Program-made: the position numbers and the translations under genes
Origin: Bacillus sp. SM2101
GTDB lineage: Bacteria > Bacillota > Bacilli > Bacillales > SM2101
Reading direction: 5' to 3'
NCBI RefSeq assembly: GCF_018588585.1
Contig: NZ_JAEUFG010000004.1
Coordinates: 1 to 64,000, forward strand
Length of the DNA stretch: 64,000 nt
The notes under the pieces: generated by a model
Seen by the model: only the letters and a program-made list of their open reading frames with translations
Database searches by the model: none
What the model was told of the DNA's origin: nothing
In this document: positions 1-8,949 of the stretch, in pieces
How the letters are laid out: every line of letters starts with the position of its first letter
Position numbering within the stretch: the first letter of the stretch is position 1

Positions 1-53
1 TTAGGCACGCCGCCAGCGTTCGTCCTGAGCCAGGATCAAACTCTCCAATAAAG
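1..53 (-). rRNA. 16S ribosomal RNA, 5' end (partial)
   Basis: The reverse complement contains the universal bacterial 16S start, GAGAGTTTGATCCTGGCTCA, followed by GGACGAACGCTGGCGG. The gene runs off the left edge, so only its first ~53 bases are present. The 5' boundary is set by analogy with Bacillus 16S genes, which begin a few bases before GAGAGTTTGATCC. The upstream leader contains TGTTCTTTGAAAACTAAAC, the antitermination-type leader usual before Bacillus rRNA. Confidence 0.97.
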
Positions 54-152
54 TTTGATTGCTCATTTGTTCAAAAATTAACGTTGACGCTTTTGCTTTG
101 TTTAGTTTTCAAAGAACATTGTTCTGTGTTATCGCTCAGAGGCGACTTAATT

Positions 153-182
153 AATATAACATCTTCAACACTTGAGTGTCAA
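153..182 (-). promoter_or_regulatory. Sigma-A promoter of the rRNA operon
   Basis: On the minus strand TTGACA (182-177) and TATATT (158-153) are separated by 18 bp, about 100 bp upstream of the 16S 5' end. The position and near-consensus boxes fit an rRNA P2 promoter; transcription is inferred. Confidence 0.7.
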
Positions 183-402
183 TATGTTTTTTTATTTTTT
201 CTTAAGTAGCTGTTTACTAGCAGCGACAAGAAATAATATATCACGATAATTATCTTAATGCAACATGTTTTTAAAGAAAAAGAATAATGTTTTAAAAAAG
301 TGTAACTCAATTTATAACATTAAATCTTGTAGTAACTATCTTTTTATATCATATATATAATATGTAAGCACTAAAAGCTATTTTGTATAAGGGGGAGATA
401 AA

Positions 403-1221
403 ATGATTATTATAAACGATACGCTATTTGACCCAATCGATTTAGATATAAATTATTTCTCTGGTCCACAACAAGAGATCATTAATAAAATGGCTTACTA
501 TCCAGAAAGATATGTATATGATAATATTAAACAGTTTCAATTTGAAATACATGTTAGAAGTGAAACTGTTAAAGCAGCAAAAGATTTGTTTGAAAGTGGT
601 GTAAAGTTTGCCACATTTGCAAATTCAAAATGTAATGAAGAGTATTGGGATCTTACAGATATGGGTGCCTTTGAATTAAAAGAAGGAATTAAACCATCGA
701 CAGGGATTCGAGATATTTTTAACAACGGGGTAAAATATGCTTTTGAATGTGCAACGGCTATGGTCATAACCTTTTATAAAGCACTATTAGAATCAATTGA
801 TGAACAAGATTTCAATAGATTATTTGCGAACCTTACCCTTTATGATTGGCATTACGATAAAGATTTAGGTTTAATAACGAAAGCAGGGAATGACTTTCTA
901 CCAGGTGATTGTATTTATTTTAACAACCCAGACTATAATCCTGCTACACCTGAGTGGCAAGGTGAAAACGCGATTGTTCTCGAAGACGATTTATATTTCG
1001 GGCATGGGATTGGAATAAAGACTGCTGAAGAAATGATAGAAGCTCTAAATAAAAGAAGGAGAATGGGATCACTCGAGTCTGCATACCTGTTATCTCAAAC
1101 ATCAAGACCTAATTACAAAGCTTTGTCAGTGTATCGAAAAGAAATAAGACTTACTCATTCCATTAACTCATTTAAAATGATTATTGCTAACATAGGTAAT
1201 AAAAACTATATAATGTTATGA
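403..1221 (+). CDS. tgl: Protein-glutamine gamma-glutamyltransferase (spore coat transglutaminase)
   Basis: This 272-residue protein matches the Bacillus Tgl family, which forms epsilon-(gamma-glutamyl)lysine cross-links between spore coat proteins during late sporulation. Recognisable family stretches are GVKFATFANS, the catalytic block YAFECATA with Cys116 (the same number as the known B. subtilis catalytic cysteine), LYDWHY and SAYLLSQ. The start follows a GGGGGAG ribosome binding site. Compared with the ~245-residue B. subtilis enzyme the C-terminus carries about 25 extra residues after SAYLLSQ. The stop codon abuts a MITE-like repeat, so the tail may have been altered by its insertion. 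The gene stands alone, divergent from the rRNA operon. Confidence 0.9.
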   Translation: MIIINDTLFDPIDLDINYFSGPQQEIINKMAYYPERYVYDNIKQFQFEIHVRSETVKAAKDLFESGVKFATFANSKCNEEYWDLTDMGAFELKEGIKPSTGIRDIFNNGVKYAFECATAMVITFYKALLESIDEQDFNRLFANLTLYDWHYDKDLGLITKAGNDFLPGDCIYFNNPDYNPATPEWQGENAIVLEDDLYFGHGIGIKTAEEMIEALNKRRRMGSLESAYLLSQTSRPNYKALSVYRKEIRLTHSINSFKMIIANIGNKNYIML

Positions 1222-1304
1222 CTCTTTTCAATAACTTTGTTGCTATTGTTTTAATACATGTTTATTTCCTCGTAACAAAATCAACAAGCAATGCGAAAAC
1301 AGCC
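1220..1304. repeat. MITE-like terminal-inverted-repeat element, copy 1
   Basis: An 85-bp copy running from GACTCTTTTCAATAACTTTG to GCAATGCGAAAACAGCC. The two ends are imperfect inverted repeats of each other with the family consensus GGCTsTTTTCGyAAAnyTTG. It begins at the last base of the tgl stop codon. It has no coding content of its own. Confidence 0.6.
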
Positions 1305-1345
1305 TTCTCAAATGTACTACAGCTTTTACTTGATATCAAAAACTA

Positions 1346-2242
1346 CTATTTGATTGACTTTCCAAACCTTCTTGCATTGCTTTCTACTATAAAATACGCA
1401 ATTGCAAAAATGATAATGGCACCACCTATTACTTGTGTCCAAATCACTTGTTCACCTAGAATGAAGTATGCCAAAATTGAGGCTCCTACTGGTTCGAATA
1501 AAATACCTATTGAAACAGTTGCCGTACTTAACCACTTTAACGTCCAATTAAAAAGGCTATGTCCAAGCAAGGTTGGAACAATTGCCAACAATAAAAAGTA
1601 ATACCAATCAGCCGTCGGGTATTGCAATAATGGATAACCTAGTAACACTACATAAATAAATAATGTGATCGTACTCACTCCGTAAACAACAAAAGTATAC
1701 GTAATGACTGCTAAGCGTTTTCTAGTATACTGACCTAATAACAAATAAGCTGTAACCATAACACACGCAAAGATAGCTAGTATATCTCCAAGCAGTGCAC
1801 TACTATTTAGTCTTAAATCCCCTATGCTAATAATAAAGCTACCGATAATAGCTAACAAACCAGTCATAAATGCTTTAAATGTTATTCTTTCTTGAAAAAA
1901 CACCATTGTTCCTACAAATGCAAATAACGGTTGAAGTGATACAAATACAACAGAACTCGCTACAGATGTATACTGCAGAGATTCAAACCAAAGGATAAAA
2001 TGAAAAGCTAAAAAAATACCTGCTCCAATTGAATATATCCATTCTCGCTTAGACATGAGAGCCATTTCTTTCACATTTTTAATCAAGAAAATTGGCGAAA
2101 TAAATAGAACTGCAAACAGCATCCTATAAAATGCGATAACAGGTGCCGGTGCTGTAATGACTTTTACGATTACCGCAGAAGTAGAAACAGAAATAACCCC
2201 TATAATAAGTGCAGCATAAGGATTTAAGATTAATTTTTTCAT
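1346..2242 (-). CDS. EamA/DMT-family drug/metabolite exporter
   Basis: The 298-residue protein has about ten hydrophobic segments arranged as two EamA repeats, the architecture of the drug/metabolite transporter superfamily (RhaT/YdcZ-like permeases). Each half begins with a helix rich in small residues (STSAVIVKVITAPAPVIAFYR) and the C-terminal half shows the typical EPVGASILAYFILGE stretch. It acts in the cytoplasmic membrane; the substrate cannot be told from sequence. The ATG is preceded by GAAAGGATTATT. It is monocistronic, with a repeat-rich 450-bp gap upstream. Confidence 0.88.
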   Translation of the reverse strand: MKKLILNPYAALIIGVISVSTSAVIVKVITAPAPVIAFYRMLFAVLFISPIFLIKNVKEMALMSKREWIYSIGAGIFLAFHFILWFESLQYTSVASSVVFVSLQPLFAFVGTMVFFQERITFKAFMTGLLAIIGSFIISIGDLRLNSSALLGDILAIFACVMVTAYLLLGQYTRKRLAVITYTFVVYGVSTITLFIYVVLLGYPLLQYPTADWYYFLLLAIVPTLLGHSLFNWTLKWLSTATVSIGILFEPVGASILAYFILGEQVIWTQVIGGAIIIFAIAYFIVESNARRFGKSIK

Positions 2243-2330
2243 AATAATCCTTTCTTAACTTATTGAACAATAAACATAAACTAGACTAGCACACACATAT
2301 TCCCATTCAATAACTAAAGAGCTAAGCTAA

Positions 2331-2360
2331 AGGGTCTATACCAAAATTGGTTCAGACCCT
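2331..2360 (-). terminator. Possible hairpin terminator
   Basis: AGGGTCT (2331-2337) pairs with AGACCCT (2354-2360) and the inner ACC with GGT, around AAAATT. It lies downstream of the minus-strand propeller gene but some 340 bp away. No clean T-run follows, so the assignment is weak. Confidence 0.35.
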
Positions 2361-2382
2361 CAGCTAACTTATTTTTACTTAA

Positions 2383-2543
2383 CGTTCTTCTCATAAACTT
2401 TGTTGCTAATATTATCAAATTGGTACCAAAAAAGTGGTTTTACATGGTTAGTCATTGTTGTACAGTAGAAAAGGTGCCACGAACGCTAGTTGACTACGTG
2501 CTTATTTCTTCATATGAAAAACAACAATCACTGCGAAAGCAGC
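2383..2543. repeat. MITE-like terminal-inverted-repeat element, copy 2
   Basis: A 161-bp copy from CGTTCTTCTCATAAACTTTG to AATCACTGCGAAAGCAGC, with the same end sequences as copy 1. A further right-end fragment (GCAATAATCAATACGAAAAA) lies at about 2648-2667. Together they fill most of the 457-bp gap 2243-2699. The plus-strand reading frame across 2420-2680 is not convincing as a gene. Confidence 0.55.
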
Positions 2544-2699
2544 ATTACTATACAAACAAGATGAAATATTTTAAGAGCTCAACAATTATAATAGTAGAAA
2601 AGATGCACGAACATAAGACATATACGCGCTCATACCATAGAACGAAAAGCAATAATCAATACGAAAAACAGCTTTATTAAAATACTAACTGATCACACA

Positions 2700-4853
2700 C
2701 TACTTCACTAGAACCTTATTAATCTCTTCATGCGTACCTAAATTGTGTGCTGTAATGGTTGAAGGGGATAGAGCATATAGAACATTATCAATATAGATAA
2801 GTCGGTATATTTCGTTCTCCCAATCTGGGTACAAAATATTATCTTGTTGATGTGTTACCGTTGAATTTAACTGGAAACCATTCTCCAAATCTAAATGATA
2901 TATATATCCACCTTGAAATGAAAAGATTTGTTCAAATTCACTATCTACTTTGTTATCATAAACTGCAATTGGAAACGCGAATAAGTTCATATCCTTGTTA
3001 AATAATAATGCTTTATGGTCATAATTCAATGGTGAGTAAGTTCCCCTACCTCCAATAATTTCTGTGAATTTTTCTTGTGGATTTGTTACATCAGTAATAT
3101 CGAAAAGTGAAATTTTCACTCCATCTGTTATAACTCTAGGCTCTAAATTCGGATCTTTATTCGCAATGAGTGTAGTATTTTGCCCAAAGCCGATAATATG
3201 ATTTTCGTCATAAGGATGTAAATAGTTACTGAATCCAGGGATTTTTAATTCTCCCAATACAGCTGGCTTATTAGGATTACTCAAATCGAGAACAAATAAT
3301 GGATCTACTTGTTTAAATGTGACAACATAAGCTCTGTCATTCATAAACCTAACTGAATAAATTCGCTCACCCATTGCTAAATCCTCTAATGAACCTACTG
3401 TGGTCATTTTGTCGTCCAAAACATATAAGTTATTTGAGGACGGGCGTTCATCACTCCACACCTGGCCTGAAGTTGTAGCAATGCGAAAATACCCTTCAGC
3501 TTCATCCATAGAAAACTGATTTAATACTGTTCCAGGAACTTCACCATAGCTATAAAACTTTACATCTGAACCATCAATTGAGAATTTATATATTTCAGTA
3601 CTTTGTGTAAATGTTTCTTCCATGAGCCTTTCGAAATTAGTTATCATCGGAAACTTAGTAACCGCTACATAGAGATTATCCTTAGACATATAGATATTGT
3701 GTCCACTACCCAACCAAGTTGTTACTTTCATCTCTTCATCAGGTTTTTTTACATCAAACGTTCCTATCATCATATAATTGGCTTCTTTTGAATCCGGAAT
3801 ATAACTTATTTCATCATAATTCACCATTTGTAAATCATCACTCACAGCTGAATCATAATAACTTGGTCGTAAATCAATTGGCTCCTCATCTTCCATTATC
3901 CAATAATGAGGATATTGATTAGCCACGAGATAGATAATTGAATCCACTTTCCTCGCTGTTACATAACTTCCTTCTAAAGAAACTGCTCTCACTTCTATTG
4001 GGTTATCACGTTTAGTTATATCATATACATATGCGTTTGTGACCTGCTCTATAGGAGCAATTAAACTCCTTTTTGCTTCCTCATAATATTGTGTACCGTA
4101 AGTTGAGCCAATCACAATTAGTTTGTCACCTTCAATAAATAATTGTGAAGGAGAAAACTCCTTGTTAGAAATAGTCGCCACTACCTCCATATCATCCGCT
4201 GGAACGGCCTTTGTAATGATCACATCCTGGTTAGAAATATGGTAAATAAATTCTCCATCAGTTTTTACTCTATCCGCCTCATCTACACCTTGTACTTGAT
4301 TATTCGTTTCTGAATACGAATTGCCTTCTGATAATGTAGATACTTCAGCATCTGCCTTTTCTTCCATAACTGTCATATCTCTGTTCGTTTCATAGAAATC
4401 AATAATGTCTTGGAAATATTCATGTAGCTCTTCCTTCGATCCAATTGTAGGGATTTCAGGTATGACTGTGAAAGAAAAGTTCGTATTAGAAGGTAATCGT
4501 TTCCCGGACTCTAGAGCAACTTCCGAAGTAATAACAAGTGTATAGTCCCCCTTCACTTCATAGCCGTCTGCTGGAGCAGTAATCGTTAATAGCTTATTAT
4601 CTTCACTTAACAGTAGACTAACGTCAGCCTTTTTATTCTGGCTATTTTTTATATAGACAGATTGTGAAGAAATGGTTGATTCATCCACTGGTGATGAAAA
4701 TGAAATTTCCCACATTTTATTTGGTAAGACGACTGATTGTTCATTAAGATCTATTAAGTCACTCGCAATGGCTGGACGAAATTGATAAAAGAACAAGCCA
4801 AACAGAAAGCTTAACGCTACTATACAAAAGCTAATTACAGAGAACTTCTTCAT
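2700..4853 (-). CDS. Membrane-anchored beta-propeller domain protein
   Basis: A 717-residue extracytoplasmic protein. It opens with an uncleaved-type signal anchor (hydrophobic residues ~5-30), then an Ig-like segment (SSPVDESTISSQSVYI, residues ~40-130), then a long beta-propeller domain of the secreted Beta_propel family (PF09826 type; motifs VQGVDEADRVKTDGEFIY and VRFMNDRAYVVTF). The family is common in Bacilli and archaea and its function is not established. The ATG at 4853 follows AAAGGTGGAACAGAA; an in-frame upstream start at 4889 is less likely. No partner gene is evident. Confidence 0.85.
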   Translation of the reverse strand: MKKFSVISFCIVALSFLFGLFFYQFRPAIASDLIDLNEQSVVLPNKMWEISFSSPVDESTISSQSVYIKNSQNKKADVSLLLSEDNKLLTITAPADGYEVKGDYTLVITSEVALESGKRLPSNTNFSFTVIPEIPTIGSKEELHEYFQDIIDFYETNRDMTVMEEKADAEVSTLSEGNSYSETNNQVQGVDEADRVKTDGEFIYHISNQDVIITKAVPADDMEVVATISNKEFSPSQLFIEGDKLIVIGSTYGTQYYEEAKRSLIAPIEQVTNAYVYDITKRDNPIEVRAVSLEGSYVTARKVDSIIYLVANQYPHYWIMEDEEPIDLRPSYYDSAVSDDLQMVNYDEISYIPDSKEANYMMIGTFDVKKPDEEMKVTTWLGSGHNIYMSKDNLYVAVTKFPMITNFERLMEETFTQSTEIYKFSIDGSDVKFYSYGEVPGTVLNQFSMDEAEGYFRIATTSGQVWSDERPSSNNLYVLDDKMTTVGSLEDLAMGERIYSVRFMNDRAYVVTFKQVDPLFVLDLSNPNKPAVLGELKIPGFSNYLHPYDENHIIGFGQNTTLIANKDPNLEPRVITDGVKISLFDITDVTNPQEKFTEIIGGRGTYSPLNYDHKALLFNKDMNLFAFPIAVYDNKVDSEFEQIFSFQGGYIYHLDLENGFQLNSTVTHQQDNILYPDWENEIYRLIYIDNVLYALSPSTITAHNLGTHEEINKVLVK

Positions 4854-4931
4854 TTCTGTTCCACCTTTCTGAAAATTGTCTAAGGGCACCCCTATACTCT
4901 CATAACAATAGACGACAGTTGGTGGGAAATG

Positions 4932-6515
4932 TTACACACAATGGTTAATATGACCTATCCCGTTTTTTAAATGTTTTATCATATTCTCTAGGTCTTGGTC
5001 ATCATATCTATTCATACAGGCAATTTGTAGCCAATTATTCGCTTTTAAATAGCTACTTTCATAATGAAGATAGTATCCCTGCATATATAATTCATCTCCT
5101 ATATCGGTAGAAAGCAAGTGCGAGGGAACAACGATTGTCATAATACCTGGTGATGAAAACTCTTCATCTACCAAAATCTTCAAGCCTATGCGCTCCACTT
5201 GGGATCGTATGAACGAATATTGTTTACGTATATGAGTGAACTTTTCTAATGTTTCATAGCTATCTAATGCAGTATGAAGTGCATGTAATAAATTGGATGA
5301 GTAAGAGAAAGCCACTCCTTCATTTTCGATATAAATACCTAAATCTAAGTATTTCGGAATAAGTGGAGAAGATTTTATTGATTTATTGTGATAGACAAAC
5401 GATATGCCAGTGTAAGCTCCTAATCCCTTCCCACTTACCCCTGAGGCTAAAAAAACATCCTCCAAATCTACAGGTATGATCCCGACCGTACTTATACAAT
5501 CTAAACACAGTCTAATATTATGTGTTGTGCTCAGTTCTTTAAGTGCGTCAATATCATTTATCATTCCTGTAGATGTTTCACAATGAACTGCCCATAACCA
5601 TGAATATTCTGATTGGTGTATTTTTCTTTTAATTTCTTCTGAGCAAAACGGTTCTCCCCACGTTTTTTCTATCATATCAAATTGCAGCCCACATCTATTA
5701 GCATGGTCTACTAACCTGTTTCCGAACTCACCATTTACAAGAATTAGCCCTTTTCCTCTGTTTAGCTTTAATTGCATAGCTATCATGTCATTTGCTAGTG
5801 TCCCCGTCCCCATTAGCAACTGCACATTCATAGCATTCGTTAAATGACATAGTTTCCCTTTTACTTTACTCAATAATTTATGAAATTCAGTAGATCGATG
5901 AGAAATCGGCCTTTCATTTAACGCTTCTGTAACTTCATCTCTAATAGATACAGGTCCGGGTAGAAACGATTTCATTGTCGGCATCAAACGTCCAGCCACT
6001 GATTCTTCAAATGTATCTCTAGTTAAATACATCGGTTGGAAATAAGCATCTTCTTTCCCTACGAGCTGTGAAAATGGCTGAAAGCCCAATTGAGCATATA
6101 ATTTAGCTCTGCGAGTTGTTCCCGATATTACAGCTAGATCATACCCTTTTTTCAAACAATACCTAGCTAATAATTGAGCAATCCCTACAAACACCCGCCC
6201 ATTACGATACTCTTTTTTTACAGCTAACAACCTTATTTCACATGGAAAAGAAGCATTAACAGGTAACTGTCCTTCTATTTTCCCTATCTTTTTGTCTAAT
6301 GAAAATGGCCTATTATGTCGCAAAGCAACCATCCCAATTACTTCATCTCGGTGCTTACATATTAGGTATGTATTTTCATCATGAAATTGGTCTACTAATT
6401 CCTTTGATGTATTCGAACCATGTTGTGGAATTTCCTCTACAAAAGTTTCATAGTTTAAGGAATGAATTTGATTCAATTCATCAGCGTTTTTTGCAACTTT
6501 ATAAATGTATCCCAT
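4932..6515 (-). CDS. GNAT acyltransferase / class-V aminotransferase fusion
   Basis: Two domains are joined in one ~527-residue chain. Residues ~5-160 are a GNAT-like acyltransferase (LLAVKKEYRNGRVFVGIAQL, then YAQLGFQPF). Residues ~175-525 are a PLP-dependent class-V aminotransferase like alanine-glyoxylate or 2-aminoethylphosphonate-pyruvate transaminases, with FLPGPVSIRDEV, HRSTEFHKLL, MGTGTLANDM, and SGKGLG carrying the probable PLP lysine. Substrates are unknown. The second ATG is preferred because GGAG lies 9 nt upstream; the first ATG (6521) is only 3 nt from it. The PlsY-like gene lies 84 bp upstream on the same strand, so a lipid- or amino-phospholipid-related role is possible but only inferred. 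Confidence 0.82.
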   Translation of the reverse strand: MGYIYKVAKNADELNQIHSLNYETFVEEIPQHGSNTSKELVDQFHDENTYLICKHRDEVIGMVALRHNRPFSLDKKIGKIEGQLPVNASFPCEIRLLAVKKEYRNGRVFVGIAQLLARYCLKKGYDLAVISGTTRRAKLYAQLGFQPFSQLVGKEDAYFQPMYLTRDTFEESVAGRLMPTMKSFLPGPVSIRDEVTEALNERPISHRSTEFHKLLSKVKGKLCHLTNAMNVQLLMGTGTLANDMIAMQLKLNRGKGLILVNGEFGNRLVDHANRCGLQFDMIEKTWGEPFCSEEIKRKIHQSEYSWLWAVHCETSTGMINDIDALKELSTTHNIRLCLDCISTVGIIPVDLEDVFLASGVSGKGLGAYTGISFVYHNKSIKSSPLIPKYLDLGIYIENEGVAFSYSSNLLHALHTALDSYETLEKFTHIRKQYSFIRSQVERIGLKILVDEEFSSPGIMTIVVPSHLLSTDIGDELYMQGYYLHYESSYLKANNWLQIACMNRYDDQDLENMIKHLKNGIGHINHCV

Positions 6516-6604
6516 ATCCATCAGCTCCGTTTATAAATTATGAGGTTGTTAATAACGGGAAAAATATAATTAACTTTCTTTATCTTGGATCGACACCTTA
6601 AGTT

Positions 6605-7174
6605 TTAATACCTATTTCTCCATTTTAAGGAAATATTATCTCTATGAGCAAAAATAATAATAAAAACAATAAATATTGCAATAACAACACTCAGTATTGA
6701 ATAATTTAGAAATAACAATATTAGTGGCAACAGAGAAATTGCGCCTAAACCAGCAAGTGTAAAACTACGCATAACTAAATAACAAACGAAAAAGAATATT
6801 AACAACAATAAACAAATTAGCTCATCAAACACAATCAATCCACCTAATAATGTTGATATTCCCTTTCCACCCTTGAAACGAAGTGTTATAGGCCAAATAT
6901 GACCTATTACTACAAGTAGTAGGCAAAGCAATTGAAATTCTAGTGAAAATGACAGCAGTTTTGCAATTCCAACAACAACTGCTCCTTTTAATGCATCACC
7001 ACAGAACGTAAGAATAAAACCTTTTTTTCCAACTATACGTCCGGTGTTCCGCGCACCAATATTTCCACTTCCATGATCTCGTATATCAACACCTGCGTAA
7101 AACTTGGTTACAAAAAGGCCTGTCATGATCGTACCAAGTAAATATGACACAAGACCAAAGATCAAAATATTCAT
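6605..7174 (-). CDS. PlsY-like glycerol-3-phosphate acyltransferase
   Basis: The 189-residue polytopic membrane protein carries the PlsY signatures: GSGNIGARNTGRIVGKKG near residue 35, DALKGA, then HIWPITLRFKGGKGIST. PlsY uses acyl-phosphate to acylate glycerol-3-phosphate at the start of phospholipid synthesis. The family usually reads GATN where this protein reads GARN, so it is more likely a divergent paralogue than the housekeeping enzyme. It is probably cotranscribed with the downstream GNAT/aminotransferase fusion. The start follows TAGGAGGCATTGG. Confidence 0.85.
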   Translation of the reverse strand: MNILIFGLVSYLLGTIMTGLFVTKFYAGVDIRDHGSGNIGARNTGRIVGKKGFILTFCGDALKGAVVVGIAKLLSFSLEFQLLCLLLVVIGHIWPITLRFKGGKGISTLLGGLIVFDELICLLLLIFFFVCYLVMRSFTLAGLGAISLLPLILLFLNYSILSVVIAIFIVFIIIFAHRDNISLKWRNRY

Positions 7175-7212
7175 CCAATGCCTCCTAAATAAAATCGTAT
7201 ATTTTATTAATT

Positions 7213-7355
7213 GGCTCTTTTCGTTAACATTGTTACTATTGTTATTAAATTAGAAATTGTTAAATAGTTTTGTTACTTGAGTCAGCCTTTTGAGTTAGAG
7301 TTGCTTCCATGCTTAAGTATTAATACGTTTAACAACAAGCGTTGCGAAAAAAGCC
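7213..7355. repeat. MITE-like terminal-inverted-repeat element, copy 3
   Basis: A 143-bp copy from GGCTCTTTTCGTTAACATTG to AAGCGTTGCGAAAAAAGCC. The ends are inverted repeats (GGCTcTTTTCG and CGaaaaAAGCC). It occupies the gap between the divergent plsY-like and mgtC-like genes. Confidence 0.6.
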
Positions 7356-7491
7356 TATTGAATGCTCAATCCCCTAAATAATATCTGAATGATTAGAAAA
7401 TTCTTATCATTACAAATACTGTACTTGTAAAATATTTTAACATACGAATGTATATTTCTCTTCTAAAATACTTATCTAAAGGTGATGCTTT

Positions 7492-8169
7492 ATGATTGAA
7501 ACTTCTCATTTGTTACAACTAGGCTTATCCGCCATTTTAGGCTTGATTATAGGTTTAGAGCGGGAACTAAAAAGGAAACCCGTTGGATTAAAGACAAGTC
7601 TTGTTATATCTATTGTAAGTTGTTTATTAACGATTGTATCGATTGAATCTGCTTATCAATTTCCAGACAGCAATCGCATCACGATGGACCCATTGCGCTT
7701 AGCTGCTCAAATCGTTTCAGGGATTGGCTTTTTAGGTGCTGGTGTTATATTACGGAGAGGAAATGACAGTATTTCAGGATTAACGACAGCTGCAATGATA
7801 TGGGGAGCTGCTGGCATAGGTATCGCTGTAGGAGCAGGCTTTTATTGGGCAGCAATTGCTGGCGTTATCTTACTCATCATTAGTGTTGAAATCGTACCCA
7901 TCTTAATAGGCTTACTAGGTCCAAAAAAACTACGTGAAAAAGAAATTCTACTTAAACTCATCGTTCAAGACAATACCCAAGTTTCAAACATACTAACTAA
8001 CCTTCAACAGGAAGAAATCACACTAAAGCATATTCGGATTAAAGATTCTGAAGAAACTAAGTTGATCCAAATGAAAATAACCGTCGATCAAAAACGCTAT
8101 ACAACAGATGTGTACTATACAGTTCAAAAAATCCCAGGTGTGAGCAGTATTGAAATAGAGAGCTTGTAA
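7492..8169 (+). CDS. MgtC/SapB family membrane protein
   Basis: The 225-residue protein has the MgtC layout: about four or five N-terminal membrane segments with GLIIGLERELKRKPVGLKTS (residues ~17-36), RLAAQIVSGIGFLGAGVI and GLTTAAMIWGAAGIG, followed by a soluble ACT-like C-terminal domain from ~150. MgtC proteins modulate membrane ATP synthase or Mg-related physiology in other bacteria; the role here is inferred from family only. The start follows AAAGGTGATGCTTT. Confidence 0.88.
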   Translation: MIETSHLLQLGLSAILGLIIGLERELKRKPVGLKTSLVISIVSCLLTIVSIESAYQFPDSNRITMDPLRLAAQIVSGIGFLGAGVILRRGNDSISGLTTAAMIWGAAGIGIAVGAGFYWAAIAGVILLIISVEIVPILIGLLGPKKLREKEILLKLIVQDNTQVSNILTNLQQEEITLKHIRIKDSEETKLIQMKITVDQKRYTTDVYYTVQKIPGVSSIEIESL

Positions 8170-8228
8170 CGTCACTAAATATGGGTATTGATCTATGTTC
8201 AGAATTCATGCTATCATTTTCCATATAA

Positions 8229-8301
8229 GGGGCATTAGCTTAGCTGGGAGAGCGCTACACTGGCAGTGTAGAGGTCAGCGGTTCGAGCCCGCTATGCTCC
8301 A
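8229..8301 (+). tRNA. tRNA-Ala (anticodon GGC)
   Basis: The cloverleaf folds completely. The acceptor GGGGCAT pairs with ATGCTCC and includes the G3:U70 pair that identifies alanine tRNAs. The D arm is GCTTAGCTGGGAGAGC, the anticodon arm CTACA-CTGGCAG-TGTAG has GGC in the loop, and the T arm is GCGGTTCGAGCCCGC. The discriminator is A and CCA is not encoded. Its 3' half is the prophage attachment site and is duplicated at the far end of the element. Confidence 0.95.
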
Positions 8302-8304
8302 TTA
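8254..8304 (+). repeat. Prophage attachment site, left (attL)
   Basis: These 51 bp, from GCTACACTGGCAGTGTAG through GCTATGCTCCATTA, recur exactly at 47088-47138. The left copy preserves the intact tRNA-Ala, as is usual when integration regenerates the gene. Confidence 0.92.
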
Positions 8305-8307
8305 ACC

Positions 8308-8340
8308 AGAACCCTTTATATATTAGGGTTCTTTATTATT
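8308..8340 (+). terminator. Terminator after tRNA-Ala, supplied by the prophage
   Basis: AGAACCCT (8308-8315) pairs with AGGGTTCT (8325-8332), followed by TTATTATTTT. It lies just inside the element, replacing the original terminator now found after attR. Confidence 0.75.
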
Positions 8341-8375
8341 TTACACTTTGCAAAATAATGATTATTATCTCAGTT

Positions 8376-8433
8376 GGGAACAAATCGGGAACAAACATAT
8401 TTAATTTTTTATCGGTAACAGTTGGGAACAAAA
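8376..8433. repeat. Left integrase arm-type sites (3 copies)
   Basis: GGGAACAAA occurs at 8376-8384, 8387-8395 and 8424-8432, with a variant GGTAACA at 8414. The first two starts are 11 bp apart, about one helical turn. Two more copies lie just inside the right end. The layout is that expected of arm sites bound by the integrase N-terminal domain; the binding itself is inferred. Confidence 0.6.
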
Positions 8434-8466
8434 GTGATGATTATGTATTAAATTGTTAAGGTATAT

Positions 8467-8500
8467 AAAAAAGCTACCAACAATAGTTAGCAACTTTTTT
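8467..8500 (-). terminator. Bidirectional hairpin terminator
   Basis: AAAAAAG (8467-8473) pairs with CTTTTTT (8494-8500), and the whole inner stem pairs if wobble is allowed. It would end the minus-strand operon that stops at 8666. The remaining bases of the gap 8433-8665 show no gene. Confidence 0.65.
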
Positions 8501-8665
8501 AACTTCTTGTACATTTAGTTTTAATCTGATAATATTTTCATTGAAATGCTGCAACATTTCAATTTGTGAAACAAGATATATTCCAGAACATCTGACTGAA
8601 CTATCCATGAACTATTAATGTGGGTAGTTTTTTCTTTATTTATTACATATGTCCTAGAACATTTC

Positions 8666-8902
8666 TTAAGATTCATCATATACTCCCACAATCTCACTTT
8701 CTAAATCATATACTTTCGGTATAGTTACTTTTCCTTTAGAAGAAATGAGCATTAACATCACTTGTTGTATATCAAAATTATTTAAAGCAATTGATGCTTT
8801 ATCTTTTGCTTCTAAACTGTCCTCTGCTTCTACTTTAAGAGAAATTGGTAACGATATATCAGCATGCACCGTAAATTCTTGTTTGATTTTTGGTTGTGTC
8901 AT
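8666..8902 (-). CDS. Small phage protein of unknown function
   Basis: A 78-residue acidic protein starting MTQPKIKQEF and ending VGVYDES. The ATG at 8902 follows AAAAGGAGGAGTTACATA, which favours it over an upstream in-frame start. I do not recognise a domain. It is the last gene of a three-gene minus-strand operon reading away from the AT-rich operator region at 9.6 kb, so it is probably expressed under the control of that region. Confidence 0.6.
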   Translation of the reverse strand: MTQPKIKQEFTVHADISLPISLKVEAEDSLEAKDKASIALNNFDIQQVMLMLISSKGKVTIPKVYDLESEIVGVYDES

Positions 8903-8949
8903 TATGTAACTCCTCCTTTTCTTTTGTAGATTAATAAGACAAAATACAC

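Noticed and set aside
1218-1601. Plus-strand open frame of 127 codons
   Set aside because: It lies mostly antisense to the EamA exporter and begins inside a MITE-like repeat, with no ribosome binding site.
2420-2680. Plus-strand open frame of 86 codons
   Set aside because: It runs through MITE-like repeat sequence with no ribosome binding site or protein-like composition.
8254-8304. CRISPR-like repeat
   Set aside because: The repeat occurs only twice, 38.8 kb apart, and is explained by phage integration. No CRISPR array or cas gene is present in the window.
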